DNA from: PALSA-188 sp050746185
GTDB lineage: Bacteria; Acidobacteriota; Terriglobia; Terriglobales; Acidobacteriaceae
Assembly: GCA_050746185.1 (NCBI GenBank)
Contig: JBOGLA010000016.1
Coordinates: 62,001-126,000 of the forward strand
Length of the DNA stretch: 64,000 nt
Reading direction: 5' to 3'
This document shows positions 26,024 to 35,990 of the stretch, one piece after another. The notes under the pieces are model-generated. The model did not search any database, was not told where the DNA came from, and saw nothing but the letters and a program-made list of their open reading frames with translations. The number at the start of each line of letters is the position of its first letter. Position 1 is the first letter of the stretch. Position numbers and translations under genes: made by a program.

Positions 26024-26287
26024 GTGCACAATCAAGAGCAATTTCTTGCGTTGCTCCACGACGCCTTGGAGAGCATTAGAGAGCCTCGTCTATTTGCGAC
26101 CGAGCGGGGATTTCAGGGCGAGCTACTCGCTCAGCTGCGTAACAGACTTGAGTACTCTCGCGGCACGACCAGCAGTGCGGACTACTGGGTTGCCGTTCTC
26201 AAGACGCACTGCATAGCAAACAGTTTGACCGTTTATCTCGGCGGGGCACAGCCCGGCGTAGGTTTCATCCGAATCTATATTGACTGA
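26024..26287 (+). CDS. Hypothetical 87-residue protein between recombinase genes
   Basis: It starts with GTG 26024, with AAGGAG about 9 bases upstream. The N-terminal half (EQFLALLHDALESIREPRLFATERGFQGELLAQLR) looks like the helical start of a longer protein family. The second half has no such pattern, so the gene may be a 3'-replaced remnant. Its end overlaps the serine-recombinase start by 8 bases. No function is assigned. Confidence 0.45.
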   Translation: MHNQEQFLALLHDALESIREPRLFATERGFQGELLAQLRNRLEYSRGTTSSADYWVAVLKTHCIANSLTVYLGGAQPGVGFIRIYID

Positions 26288-28034
26288 TCATCACCCAACC
26301 ACTCGTTGTGCAATTTACACGCGCAAATCCTCAGAAGAGGGCTTGGAGCAATCCTTCAACTCGCTGGACGCTCAACGAGAAGCCTGCGAAGCCTTCGTCA
26401 GCAGCCAGCGCCAGGAAGGCTGGAAAACATTAGTTGCCAAATACGACGACGGTGGGTATTCGGGCGGAACCATGGAGCGGCCGGCGCTGAAGCGTCTGCT
26501 TGAGGATGCCGCTCGGAACAAAATCGACACCGTTGTTGTGTACAACGTGGATCGTCTTACGCGCAGCCTATCGGATTTTGCAAAAATCATTGATATCTTC
26601 GATGCCCATGGAGTCACCTTCGTATCTGTAACCCAGCAATTCAATACGACTTCATCGATGGGACGACTGACTCTGAATGTTTTACTCTCTTTTGCCCAAT
26701 TTGAACGCGAGGTGACGGGAGAAAGGATTCGTGACAAGATCGCGGCTTCGAAGCGGAAAGGGATGTGGATGGGCGGGAGAGTGCCCTTGGGGGTATGACC
26801 TTAAGCATCACAGGCTTGTGGCGCTTCCAAGGGAAGCCGAAATCGTCACTCAAATATTCGAGTCGTATCTACAGCTGGGCTGCGTCTCGAAGCTCAAAGC
26901 CAGCCTGGATCAACAGAAGGTCAAAAGCAAGATTCGGATCAACGGTTCTGGGTCCCGAACCGGCGGAGGGAGTTATTCCCGCGGCGCCCTTTACCAGATC
27001 CTGAGCAATCACCTTTATGTAGGGGAGGTCGTGCATCGCGGGAACACCTATCCGGGCGAGCATGAGGCGATTGTATCGCGCGACCTCTTCAATAGAGTGC
27101 AGACTCTGCTAACCAGCAACAGTCAAGGGTTTAGAAATAGAACCAACATGCCATCAGCAAGTCTATTGCTCGGTTTGATTGAGGATGCAAAAGGACATCG
27201 GTTCACCCCATCGCACACGGTGAAAAATGGGAAACGGTATCGGTACTACGTATGTCAAACGCCCAGAGGCATTCCACCGAAGAGTAATGTCCGCCAACTG
27301 AGGATCCCAGCTCACGAAATTGAAGTTCAGGTTTCATCTGCGCTGCGATCGTTCTTGATGTCTGGCAAGGACGTCTCGACGCAGCTCGTGGTTTCAGAAG
27401 ACAAAGCAAAGACCGTCGAGCAACTCCTAATCTCGGCTAAGGATCGAGCTGCCGAGTGGTTCGCATCACCTTCAAAGGTCAAAGAAATCGTGAGACGAGT
27501 CGTCAGACGAGTATTGATCCACGACAACAAACTAGAGGCCTTGATAGCGAAGAACAAATTGCGCGATGCGCTGCTGCAAAGGGACGAAAAACTCGACTTA
27601 GGGACGAACATATCCCAGAGTGGCAGTGCTTCGGAAGAGCCACTTCGAATTGAAGTCCAAGTTTGCCTGAAACGCTGCGGTCGAGAAGTCCGACTGGTTA
27701 TCCCGGGCGCGGGAAATGAATTCGATTCACGTCATTGCAACTCGTCTCTTATCAAGGCCCTCGCACGAAGCAACGATTGGTACGAGCAAATTGTTAGTGG
27801 TGCTGTCCACGGACGACACGGGATCGCACAACAGACGGGTATGGATGAGCGCTACGTCAGCCGAATCCTGCAATGTGCATTTCTTGCGCCTGATATAGCC
27901 GAAGCCATTCTGGCAGGACGTCAGCCCCACACCTTTACATCGGAAATTTTCCGTAAACCGTTACCGCTGAACTGGATGATCAGCGGGAGCTTTTGGGCTT
28001 TGGGAGAAGAAGAGGAACTATTGGAATGCATTGA
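26280..28034 (+). pseudogene. Large serine recombinase gene with two frameshifts
   Basis: Starts at TTG 26280. The resolvase domain carries the catalytic serine region (YTRKSSEEGLEQSFNSLDAQR) and VVVYNVDRLTRSLSDF. An extra G in a G-run at 26789-26793 breaks the frame after GGRVPLG. The second frame continues YDLKHHRLVALPREAEIV through the recombinase and C-terminal domains. Near 27972 another one-base loss removes the true ending NDQRELLGFGRRRGTIGMH, which reaches TGA 28032-28034. The uncorrected frame runs on to 28347 over a gene on the other strand and is not real there. Probably the integrase of the element, now inactive. Confidence 0.85.
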
Positions 28035-28146
28035 GGGCATCGCCGGTTTCTTATTTCTCAGCATGATCGCCAAGAATTCCCTGTGGAGGATTCTGCGTGG
28101 CGACCCCCGGTTTGCACTCACGCGAACAAGATTACCGGAAGCGACA

Positions 28147-29916
28147 CTACATGTTTTCCTGCTCTGTTCCGGAGTTGGCACGTTTTCGTTTGGAAATGGT
28201 TGTAGGAATTGGGCCTTTATGATCGGCTTGCGCGGCGGCGGGGCGCCCGCTCAGAGACGCCCCCGTGGAGTGCTTTCTGGCACCGACCCGTGTCAGAATG
28301 CGGCGAACCTTTTTGGGAGAGACCGCCAATCGGGTGGCTACCCGTGAGACTTTGCGTCCTTCGTGTTCCCAGATTTTGGGAATAATAAGTTCTGAGAATT
28401 CCTCTACAATTTGCTGGAAGGTCTTCCCTCCCACCGAACCCCGCGACCAGGCTTTGAGGGTTGCATCAACCTTTCCCGTCCGCATGATTCTGGTTTTGAG
28501 AGCTTGCAGGTCATCCCACAATTGACCGCCTTGGTCATTCTTTAGGAAGGGCAGCGCTGAGTTATAAGACTTCTCGGCAGCATCACGATCGTTCAGAATC
28601 GGATTGCAGTGGGATAGGCCTTCCCACACGTAAGCGTTCGCCAACAGCCGGCGATTTTGAGTTTGCTTCGCAAACTCAATCGCATCTTGTGCAAACTTGA
28701 GCGCCGAGCGCGCGTCCTTTTCTTGGTCTGATCGTCCTCCAATCTCTTCTTCCACTTTCGCATTCTCCACCATGCTCTGCAGCAGTCGGATGCGAGACAT
28801 GACAATATAATCGCTCTTCTGCTCAGCAAACTCAAAAGCGATAGCCGCCTCCTGTTCGGCACGATCAAAATCGCCATCATCGAGATACAAGTATCCGTAA
28901 ATAAGATGTACTGTCCCAGCTCCATGATGGTTTCCGTGATATTGGAAGATAGCTGCGGCTTGAGCGAGGTGTGCAGATGCTTGTCGACGTAACTGTTCGA
29001 AAGTCAATCGATGATCGACGGAATTGTTCTTCGATTTCGGCTGCTTACCTTTACCTGTTTTGCGCCGACGCTTCGATGAAGCATCTATTCTCCCTCGAAG
29101 TTGTAGGCATGCCAAACGCTCGACAAGCGCCATATTCGCAAGGGAACGGGCTAAGTGAGGATGTTTTGAATCTCGTTTGCAATACTCCTCGATCGCCCTC
29201 GTAAAGTGATCAATTGCATCGTAGTAGCGACCCTCTCGTCGTGCCATCCGCCCGTACGAGGAATGGATGTTGCCCAATGTGACGTAGTCATCAGTGTCGC
29301 GTAGTGTCTCCTGAGCTTCGCGGAGGAGAGTCGCGGCATTCTTAGGCTTCCCTTTCTGAAACAAGAGCCAACTCTCCAGAACCGCCATAACCGCGGCCAT
29401 TTTTGGGTGGCCCAATTCCAGAGCCAAATTACGCGCTCTTACCGTACAACCAAACGCGTCGTCATATTCCCCTGCCTTCCTCAAACAGCGGGCTTTCCAG
29501 AAGCTCGCGACAGCGAGAGTTTCCTTGTCGTCCAAGTCTTGGCCGAGTGCGAGCACGAGGTCAAAGTGCTCTACCGCTACGGCCGTGGCCTCCTCAGCCA
29601 TGGCTACCATGCCCTCAGCTATGCGCAGATAAATGTAATTGCTCAATTGAAGCTCTGCCCGCAAGGCCTTTGGAAAGCGCATTAATAACGTCTTCACCCG
29701 AGAGGGCCGGGCGAAACCAATGTCCACCCATTGAGCGACGTAGCAGACCAATCGACAAGCATTTCGCTGGGTGGGATCGAGGGACTCAAGCAACGACTCG
29801 TGTTCCTGCAAGCAATTAACGCCACAATTAATATGGCGGAGGACGATATCCCGCTTCAATTGGGCGAGCAAGGTGTCTGGTATTTCAACCACGTAGCGCC
29901 GCCTCCATGTGGTCAT
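28147..29916 (-). CDS. TPR-repeat protein with C-terminal Fis-type HTH
   Basis: A 589-residue soluble protein. The body (about residues 80-480) is built of helical TPR-like repeats (for example AVEHFDLVLALGQDLDDKETLAVASFWKA and AIDHFTRAIEEY). A Lys-rich linker lies near 290-305. The C-terminus (about 505-555) has a Fis/HTH_8-like helix-turn-helix (VSRVATRLAVSPKKVRRIL). This suggests a regulator controlled by protein contacts. It borders the element and lies on the other strand; it may be chromosomal. Confidence 0.75.
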   Translation of the reverse strand: MTTWRRRYVVEIPDTLLAQLKRDIVLRHINCGVNCLQEHESLLESLDPTQRNACRLVCYVAQWVDIGFARPSRVKTLLMRFPKALRAELQLSNYIYLRIAEGMVAMAEEATAVAVEHFDLVLALGQDLDDKETLAVASFWKARCLRKAGEYDDAFGCTVRARNLALELGHPKMAAVMAVLESWLLFQKGKPKNAATLLREAQETLRDTDDYVTLGNIHSSYGRMARREGRYYDAIDHFTRAIEEYCKRDSKHPHLARSLANMALVERLACLQLRGRIDASSKRRRKTGKGKQPKSKNNSVDHRLTFEQLRRQASAHLAQAAAIFQYHGNHHGAGTVHLIYGYLYLDDGDFDRAEQEAAIAFEFAEQKSDYIVMSRIRLLQSMVENAKVEEEIGGRSDQEKDARSALKFAQDAIEFAKQTQNRRLLANAYVWEGLSHCNPILNDRDAAEKSYNSALPFLKNDQGGQLWDDLQALKTRIMRTGKVDATLKAWSRGSVGGKTFQQIVEEFSELIIPKIWEHEGRKVSRVATRLAVSPKKVRRILTRVGARKHSTGASLSGRPAAAQADHKGPIPTTISKRKRANSGTEQENM

Positions 29917-30172
29917 TGATCCGATACAGGCGGTATTCTAAGCCGATCTCGTGAGATTTGGGCGAACTGCGTATGGGCACCTAAGGCTGGTCCAAGCTCC
30001 GACTGCCTGCGCACCCTCCATCCCAACCCGCGCCCTAAATCCAAAGCTCCATATTAGGCATTCGGCTTTGCTAAATACCTCTCACGGGTTGTTTTGGGCG
30101 AGTTGTCCGAATTGGACTACCAGGTTCGCAAAATTGTTGGCTTGAGGGCCTACTACAGAACGAGGACTATTG

Positions 30173-30391
30173 ATGAGAAACGGGGTGCCACGAAGGCTCA
30201 AGCAACAGGGTTGGATTTCAGGACCGGTCGAATGTACCTGCACAGCATGCGACTGGACTGCGAACTTTGTTGCTGCCGATTCAACTGTCCCTGTTGAAAT
30301 CCTGAATGCATTCGAACAGCACGATTGCCGCGAAAATGACTCCGCTCGTGCCGCGGCCAGCGAACAATATCCCTTACGAACGCATTCGTGA
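30173..30391 (+). CDS. Small Cys/His-rich protein coupled to adenylate kinase
   Basis: This 72-residue protein has CTCTACDW and a later HDC (FEQHDCRE), a plausible zinc-ribbon. The ATG 30173 start has GAGGA 7 bases upstream. Its stop overlaps the next start as GTGA, so translation of the adenylate kinase is coupled to it. Function unknown. Confidence 0.6.
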   Translation: MRNGVPRRLKQQGWISGPVECTCTACDWTANFVAADSTVPVEILNAFEQHDCRENDSARAAASEQYPLRTHS

Positions 30392-31206
30392 CATTGACTA
30401 AGTCCAAATTGGGGGTACCAGTGTTTACCCGAGAATATGTCCCGAGCACGAGATTTGCGTCGAGGTTCGTCGTAGCACTCCTTGGTGCGCCTGGGGCTGG
30501 AAAAGGAACCCAAGCTAGGCGGATCTCTGTGCAATACAAAGTGCCGCAAATATCGACTGGTGATCTTCTGCGATTGCGCATAGAGCACGATACAGTTCTG
30601 GGATCACTCGCGCGGGGTTATGCGGACCGAGGTTTGCTGGTCGCGGACGATTTGGTGTGCCACATGGTAGAAGAGCGGCTTGCCGAACCGGATTGTGCTC
30701 GCGGCGCGACCCTAGACGGATTTCCGCGTACCGTAAACCAGGCTGAATGGCTGAACCGACACTTATGTGGGCAAGCTTCCGGGAAGGATGGCTCGGAACA
30801 GACTGCATTCGTCGCGGTAAAGATCAATATTCAAGAACGGGAATTGTTTCGTAGGCTCAGTGGACGTCGCATGTGTCCAAAATGCGGGCGAAGCTACAAC
30901 GCCTGTTTAGGCAGGCAGAGCAATCTCGAGGTTTGTGAATTCGATGGGGCTGATCTCATAAGCCGGCGGGACGACACCCACGACATAATTCGCGATCGAA
31001 TCAAAATATACGAACAGGAGACGTTGCCGGTAGCGCAGTACTATCGCGGCAGAGATTTGCTGCGTGAAATTGACGGCAATCTCCCGAGCGAAGTAGTTTT
31101 TTCACAGATTCTGCAAACCCTGGAAAATTTGCGCTGTGCACACGGGAAGTCGCACAGATTATCGGATCCTGGTTCGGTTCTGTTGGATAATCCGATTGCT
31201 AACTGA
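30388..31206 (+). CDS. adk: Adenylate kinase family protein
   Basis: Catalyses ATP + AMP to 2 ADP if it behaves as its family. The P-loop GAPGAGKGT is at about residues 33-41 and ISTGDLLR at about 55-62. DGFPRT is at about 112-117. The LID domain holds a Cys-type zinc site (CPKCGRSYN ... CEFDGADL). At 272 residues it is longer than the usual 215: it has about 25 extra N-terminal residues and a loose 35-residue tail. Start GTG 30388 is supported by the overlap with the upstream stop. Probably a paralogue, since housekeeping adk normally sits in the ribosomal-protein cluster. Confidence 0.8.
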   Translation: MTLTKSKLGVPVFTREYVPSTRFASRFVVALLGAPGAGKGTQARRISVQYKVPQISTGDLLRLRIEHDTVLGSLARGYADRGLLVADDLVCHMVEERLAEPDCARGATLDGFPRTVNQAEWLNRHLCGQASGKDGSEQTAFVAVKINIQERELFRRLSGRRMCPKCGRSYNACLGRQSNLEVCEFDGADLISRRDDTHDIIRDRIKIYEQETLPVAQYYRGRDLLREIDGNLPSEVVFSQILQTLENLRCAHGKSHRLSDPGSVLLDNPIAN

Positions 31207-31296
31207 GGGGAATGCGAAGGCTTTGTTGCGATTTATGGCCCTGCCATTCGGTTCACACGTAAGCTACGATGCGACCGTGACAGCAAAAGCTAATTG

Positions 31297-34257
31297 ATGA
31301 CTGCAAGGGGCTTTACCAATCTTGATTCGTCGCCAATAAAAACAAAATTAGAGGAATTCCCTAAAGCGCGCGAATTAGCAGAGCGGCTGCGCAGGACGGT
31401 GCGTGGTAAAGTTCACTTTGACGCGGGGTCGCGTGCACTCTACGCCACGGATGCCTCGAACTACCGCCAATTCCCCATTGGGCTGGTCCTTCCCATGGAC
31501 TCTGCCGATGTGGAGGCGGCGATTCAGGCATGTCGTGGACTCAACGCGCCCGTGCTGGCGCGCGGTGCTGCAACGAGCCTTGCCGGGCAATGTTGCAACA
31601 CGGCGGTTGTCATCGATTTTTCCAAGTTTATGCACCGTATTCTTTCGGTGAATCCCGAAACCCGTGTCGCTGTGGTGGAACCAGGCGTTGTGCTAGATAG
31701 CTTGCGCGAAAGCGCCGAGATACACGAACTGACCTTCGCTCCGGATCCCGCAACCCACAACCGCTGTACTTTGGGTGGAATGATTGGAAATAATTCCTGC
31801 GGAACCCATAGCCTGCTCGGCGGTAAGACGGTAGACAACATTGAGGAAATGGAAGTGCTGCTGTACGACGGGACGCGCATGCAAGTGGGGAAAACCAGCG
31901 AGGGTGAACTTGCAGCAATAATCCAGGCGGGGGGCCGGAAGGGTGAAATTTATGCGGGATTGAAACAGATTCGAGACCGGTATGCTGGCCTCATTAGAGA
32001 GCGCTTTCCGCGCATCCCTCGGAGGGTATCCGGATTCAATCTTGATGAATTACTTCCGGAGCGGGGTTTTAACGTAGCCCGCGCCTTGGTGGGTAGCGAA
32101 GGGACTTGCGTTACGGTACTCGAATCGACAGTGCGACTAGTTAAGAGTCCGCAGGACCGTTCTTTGATTGGTCTCGGGTTTGCAGACGCATTCGTTGCCG
32201 CAGATTCAGTCCCTTGGATTTTGGAACATGATCCGATCGCGCTCGAGGGTTTTGACGACAAGCTACTCCAGTGTCTCAAGCGCAAGGGGCTAGCGTGCGA
32301 GGAATTGAAAATTATGCCTCCGGGAGGCGCAATCCTCCTAGTGGAGTTCGGCGCGGACAGCGAAGAAAAATCGCTGGCGCTCGGGCGGCGACTGGCAATG
32401 ACAGCGCGAAACTTTCCACAGCGCCCCACAGTGCGCATCTACAACAAAATTGAGGCAAGGCAGGCCTGGTTTGTACGGGAGTCTGCTTTGGGTGGTTCCT
32501 CGTTTGTGCCCGGCGAGGACGTAGGCTGGGAAGGCTGGGAAGACGCCGCGGTTGAGCCCTCCAAGCTCGGAGGTTACCTACGCTCTCTTTTTTCCTTAAT
32601 GCAGGAGTTTGGTTTTAAGTCGCCTCTGTATGGTCATTTCGGCCATGGCTGTGTTCATCTGCGAATCAACTTTGATTTCCGCACAGATTCTGGCATCGCA
32701 CGCTATCGCCAATTCATTGACAGGGCGGCAGACCTGGTCGTGAGTCTCGGGGGATCCCTTTCGGGAGAACACGGGGATGGGCAATCGCGAGGAGCACTGT
32801 TAGAGAAGATGTTTGGCCCAGATCTGATAACGGCGTTTCGTCGTTTTAAAACTCTGTGGGATCCTACAAACCGCATGAATCCCGGCAAGCTAATTGACGC
32901 AGATCAACCAACCGATTACCTCCGCATTAATACCGCCCATCCACCGATCGGAATGACAACTCATTTCAGTTTTGGGAATGATCGTGGATTGTTTGAGAAT
33001 GCTGCGTTGCGCTGTGTAGGCGTTGGAGCATGCCGCAAGGAAAAATCCGGCACCATGTGCCCCAGTTACATGGTGACCCGAGATGAGAAGCACTCCACCC
33101 GAGGTCGAGCCCATCTGCTCTGGGAAATGACGCAGGGCGACATACTCAAAGGAGGATGGCGCAATCAGCAGGTATTCGAAGCACTGGATTTGTGCTTGGC
33201 ATGTAAAGCCTGCAAGACAGAGTGCCCGGTAAGTGTGGACATGGCAACTTATAAGGCGGAGTTCCTCGCACACTACTACAAAGGCCGACTTCGGCCAATC
33301 GGGGACTTCGTTTTCGGATATATCGACAAATGGGTCCGCATCGCTTCCCTGGCTCCCGCTATAGCTAACTTATTCGCGAGTTCTAAATTGCCTGCGAATC
33401 TTATAAAAGCTGCGCTCCATATCCATCCGTCACGACGGCTGCCGCGCTTGGCGTCAAGGACTTTTAGGCGACAACTAAATGATTTGCCGCCTACACCATT
33501 AACACTTGCTAGAGGGGAAGTTCTGCTTTGGGCGGACACCTTCAACAGCTACTTCCGCGTAGAAACAGCGCTAGCGGCACACAAGGTTTTATCCGATGCA
33601 GGTTTTCGTGTGCATGTACTGAAGCAGCATTTGTGTTGCGGACGACCTCTTTATGATTTCGGCTTTCTCGATTCGGCGCGGAGGTATCTGCTTCGTGTGT
33701 TAGATGCGATTAAGATACACTTGGAAAAAGCGATGCCTGTAGTACTGTTGGAACCGAGCTGCGCGACGGTTTTTCGGGACGAATTGACTAATCTACTACC
33801 CCACGACCCGCGCGCAATAAAATTGCGCGATAGCACATATTTGCTGAGTGAGTTCCTCGTAAAGTACGCGCCGGAATACAAGCCACCTCTGTACCGCGGG
33901 ACCTTTGTAGTACAGGCCCACTGTCATCACGATGCGATTATGCGGATGACCGATGAAATTAACCTGCTGCGCATGACGGGCGCAGATGTGCATCTGCTCA
34001 ATTCCGGATGTTGTGGCATGGCCGGCCCATTTGGGTTTCAAAAAGAAAAGTATGAACTCTCGCAGAAGCTGGCGGAACGTGGTCTGTTGCCTGCAGTGCG
34101 CTCTGCCAGCGCTGAGACCGTGTTCGTTGCGGACGGATTCAGCTGTAGAGAGCAGATTGCCCAGAACACTGAGATACATGGCGTACATCTGGCGGATGTG
34201 CTCGCAGGCGGGGTAAGAGATAGGCTCGAGCAAGGTGGACACGAGTCAAAATCTTGA
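31297..34257 (+). CDS. Fused FAD-linked oxidase and Fe-S/CCG-domain protein (D-lactate dehydrogenase-like)
   Basis: A 986-residue fusion of the GlcD and GlcF types. The N-terminal PCMH-type FAD-binding domain includes ARGAATSLAGQ and GGMIGNNSCGTHS (about residues 83-170). A FAD-oxidase C domain follows (YGHFGHGCVHLRIN and SGEHGDGQSRG). Two Fe-S clusters come next: GVGACRKEKSGTMCPSY (about 575) and CLACKACKTECP (about 635). Two CCG-type segments (HLCCGRPLYDFG and SGCCGMAGPFG) end it. It probably oxidises a D-2-hydroxyacid such as D-lactate and passes electrons to the quinone pool. It converges with the dehydratase operon, which suggests use of a hydroxyacid made by that pathway. Confidence 0.85.
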   Translation: MTARGFTNLDSSPIKTKLEEFPKARELAERLRRTVRGKVHFDAGSRALYATDASNYRQFPIGLVLPMDSADVEAAIQACRGLNAPVLARGAATSLAGQCCNTAVVIDFSKFMHRILSVNPETRVAVVEPGVVLDSLRESAEIHELTFAPDPATHNRCTLGGMIGNNSCGTHSLLGGKTVDNIEEMEVLLYDGTRMQVGKTSEGELAAIIQAGGRKGEIYAGLKQIRDRYAGLIRERFPRIPRRVSGFNLDELLPERGFNVARALVGSEGTCVTVLESTVRLVKSPQDRSLIGLGFADAFVAADSVPWILEHDPIALEGFDDKLLQCLKRKGLACEELKIMPPGGAILLVEFGADSEEKSLALGRRLAMTARNFPQRPTVRIYNKIEARQAWFVRESALGGSSFVPGEDVGWEGWEDAAVEPSKLGGYLRSLFSLMQEFGFKSPLYGHFGHGCVHLRINFDFRTDSGIARYRQFIDRAADLVVSLGGSLSGEHGDGQSRGALLEKMFGPDLITAFRRFKTLWDPTNRMNPGKLIDADQPTDYLRINTAHPPIGMTTHFSFGNDRGLFENAALRCVGVGACRKEKSGTMCPSYMVTRDEKHSTRGRAHLLWEMTQGDILKGGWRNQQVFEALDLCLACKACKTECPVSVDMATYKAEFLAHYYKGRLRPIGDFVFGYIDKWVRIASLAPAIANLFASSKLPANLIKAALHIHPSRRLPRLASRTFRRQLNDLPPTPLTLARGEVLLWADTFNSYFRVETALAAHKVLSDAGFRVHVLKQHLCCGRPLYDFGFLDSARRYLLRVLDAIKIHLEKAMPVVLLEPSCATVFRDELTNLLPHDPRAIKLRDSTYLLSEFLVKYAPEYKPPLYRGTFVVQAHCHHDAIMRMTDEINLLRMTGADVHLLNSGCCGMAGPFGFQKEKYELSQKLAERGLLPAVRSASAETVFVADGFSCREQIAQNTEIHGVHLADVLAGGVRDRLEQGGHESKS

Positions 34258-34259
34258 AA

Positions 34260-35990
34260 TCAATGGGACTCGCGCGTAACTCGATGACCGCGGCAGCCTA
34301 CCAGGAAATCGAGATCGGCACCGGTATGGGCCTGCAAAACGTGCTGCACATAAAGGTGCTGGTATCCACCCTGCATTGGCGGATCTGGCGCTTTCCATTC
34401 AGCGCGGCGGCAAGCTAAGACCTCGTCGGCTACGTGCAATTGCAGAAGGCGGTTTTCGACATCAAGTTCGATTTCATCTCCATTGCACACCATAGCTAGA
34501 GTGCCTCCGACCGCAGCTTCTGGGCTGACGTGCAAGACTACGGTGCCATAAGCCGTTCCGCTCATACGCGCATCTGAAATGCGTACCATGTCGGTGATGC
34601 CGCGTTTCAGCAACTTTGGCGGCAAGCCCATATTGCCAACCTCCGCCATTCCTGGGTAGCCTTTGGGTCCGCAATTCTTCAAGACTAGTATGGAGCGCTC
34701 ATCGACATCAAGATTAGGTTCATTAATCCGCTGCTTATAATCCTCGATGTTTTCAAACGCGACGGCGGGGCCACGATGCTTCATCAGGTGAGGCGAGGCC
34801 GCGGATGGCTTCAGCACGGCACCATCTGGTGCGAGATTGCCTCGGAGTACCGCGACACCACCATTTTCCACGAGCGGCTTATCATAGGGGCGAATGACTT
34901 CCTCGTTCCACGTAGGAGCCTGGCGGCAATTTTCCCAGATCGTTTTCCCGTTCACCGTGATAGTTTCGCGATGGATCAGGTTGTGCTCTCCCAATCTGCG
35001 GATGACCGCGGGCAATCCTCCGGCGCAGAAAAAATCCTCCATAAGGAACCGCCCCGACGGCATGAGATCTACCAGTGTCGGCACGTTTCGGCCCAGGCAA
35101 TCCCAGTCATCGAGTGAGACCTCCACCCCCACGCGGCCTGCAATCGCCAGTAGATGAATGACAGCATTGGTCGATCCTCCGATGGCTCCATTTACACGAA
35201 TTGCATTTTCGAAGGCCTGCCGAGTCAGAATTCTTGAAATTCGCAGATCTTCACGCACCATTTCGACAATACGGCGGCCAGCTTCGTGCGCAAGTGCAAG
35301 GCGGCGCGCATCGACAGCCGGAATCGCCGCATTGTGAGGCAATCCCAATCCGAGGGCTTCTACCAACGATGCCATGGTCGAGGCTGTACCCATGCTCATG
35401 CAGTGCCCGGCTGAGCGCGCAATACAGCTTTCCGCGGCGACGAACTCCTGCACCGACAGGGTACCGGCTTTGACCTCTTCGCTGAACCGCCACAAATCTG
35501 TACCCGAACCTATATCCCTGCCTCGGTATTTGCCATTGAGCATCGGCCCACCCGAAACCACAAGTGTGGGCACATCACAACTCGCGGCGCCCATTACCAG
35601 AGCCGGAGTAGTTTTATCGCAACCGCACAGTAGAACGACTCCGTCCAGTGGATTGGCACGGATAGATTCTTCTACATCCATGCTCACCAGATTGCGAAAC
35701 AGCATAGCCGTGGGGCGCATGTTGCTTTCGCCGGTTGACGTGACTGGAAACTCAAGTGGAAATCCCCCTCTCTCCCAGACGCCGCGCTTCACTCGTTCCG
35801 AGATGCTCCGCAAATGTGCATTGCACGGCGTTAGTTCCGACCATGTATTGCAAATTCCGATAATCGGACGCCCATCAAACAGGTCATCCGGGAGACCCTG
35901 GTTGCGCATATGGCTGCGGTGGACGAACCCATCTTTATCCGCTCTTCCGAACCAGTCTGCGGAACGCAATTTCGTTCGTTGTTCAACCAT
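34260..35990 (-). CDS. IlvD/Edd-family sugar-acid dehydratase (copy 1)
   Basis: A 576-residue Fe-S dehydratase that would convert an aldonic acid into a 2-keto-3-deoxy acid. Cluster-ligand cysteines lie in TWSELTPCN (about residue 54), LLCGCDKTTP (about 124) and SAGHCMSMGTAST (about 195). GSTNAVIHLLAIAGR and MVRISDARMSGTAYGTVVLH are also typical. Length and motifs fit the xylonate/arabonate/fuconate dehydratase branch rather than IlvD proper. ATG 35990 overlaps the end of the upstream gene by 8 bases. It is the last gene of the minus-strand operon. A paralogue is at 46700. Confidence 0.88.
   Translation of the reverse strand: MVEQRTKLRSADWFGRADKDGFVHRSHMRNQGLPDDLFDGRPIIGICNTWSELTPCNAHLRSISERVKRGVWERGGFPLEFPVTSTGESNMRPTAMLFRNLVSMDVEESIRANPLDGVVLLCGCDKTTPALVMGAASCDVPTLVVSGGPMLNGKYRGRDIGSGTDLWRFSEEVKAGTLSVQEFVAAESCIARSAGHCMSMGTASTMASLVEALGLGLPHNAAIPAVDARRLALAHEAGRRIVEMVREDLRISRILTRQAFENAIRVNGAIGGSTNAVIHLLAIAGRVGVEVSLDDWDCLGRNVPTLVDLMPSGRFLMEDFFCAGGLPAVIRRLGEHNLIHRETITVNGKTIWENCRQAPTWNEEVIRPYDKPLVENGGVAVLRGNLAPDGAVLKPSAASPHLMKHRGPAVAFENIEDYKQRINEPNLDVDERSILVLKNCGPKGYPGMAEVGNMGLPPKLLKRGITDMVRISDARMSGTAYGTVVLHVSPEAAVGGTLAMVCNGDEIELDVENRLLQLHVADEVLACRRAEWKAPDPPMQGGYQHLYVQHVLQAHTGADLDFLVGCRGHRVTRESH

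Larger units (their letters stand above)
1..28034. mobile_element. Putative integrated conjugative or plasmid-like element, partly decayed
   Basis: A run of functions typical of plasmids and ICEs fills this stretch: coupling ATPase, replication-relaxation-like protein, AEP-type primase, Rad52-like annealing protein, SNF2-like helicase, DNA methyltransferase, toxin-antitoxin and HipA-type genes, and two recombinases at the right edge. No relaxase or mating-pair genes are visible, and the left boundary lies outside the window. The right boundary is set at the end of the serine recombinase, because the following genes are of a different kind. No att repeats were identified. The element nature is inferred from gene content. 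Confidence 0.6.

Noticed and set aside
28035..28347. C-terminal extension of the serine recombinase frame
   Set aside because: The family-typical ending lies in another frame and stops at 28034; the extension overlaps a well-supported TPR gene on the other strand.
30082..30588. A 168-codon minus-strand frame opposite the adenylate kinase start
   Set aside because: It overlaps two coupled plus-strand genes with good ribosome sites and has no recognisable pattern.
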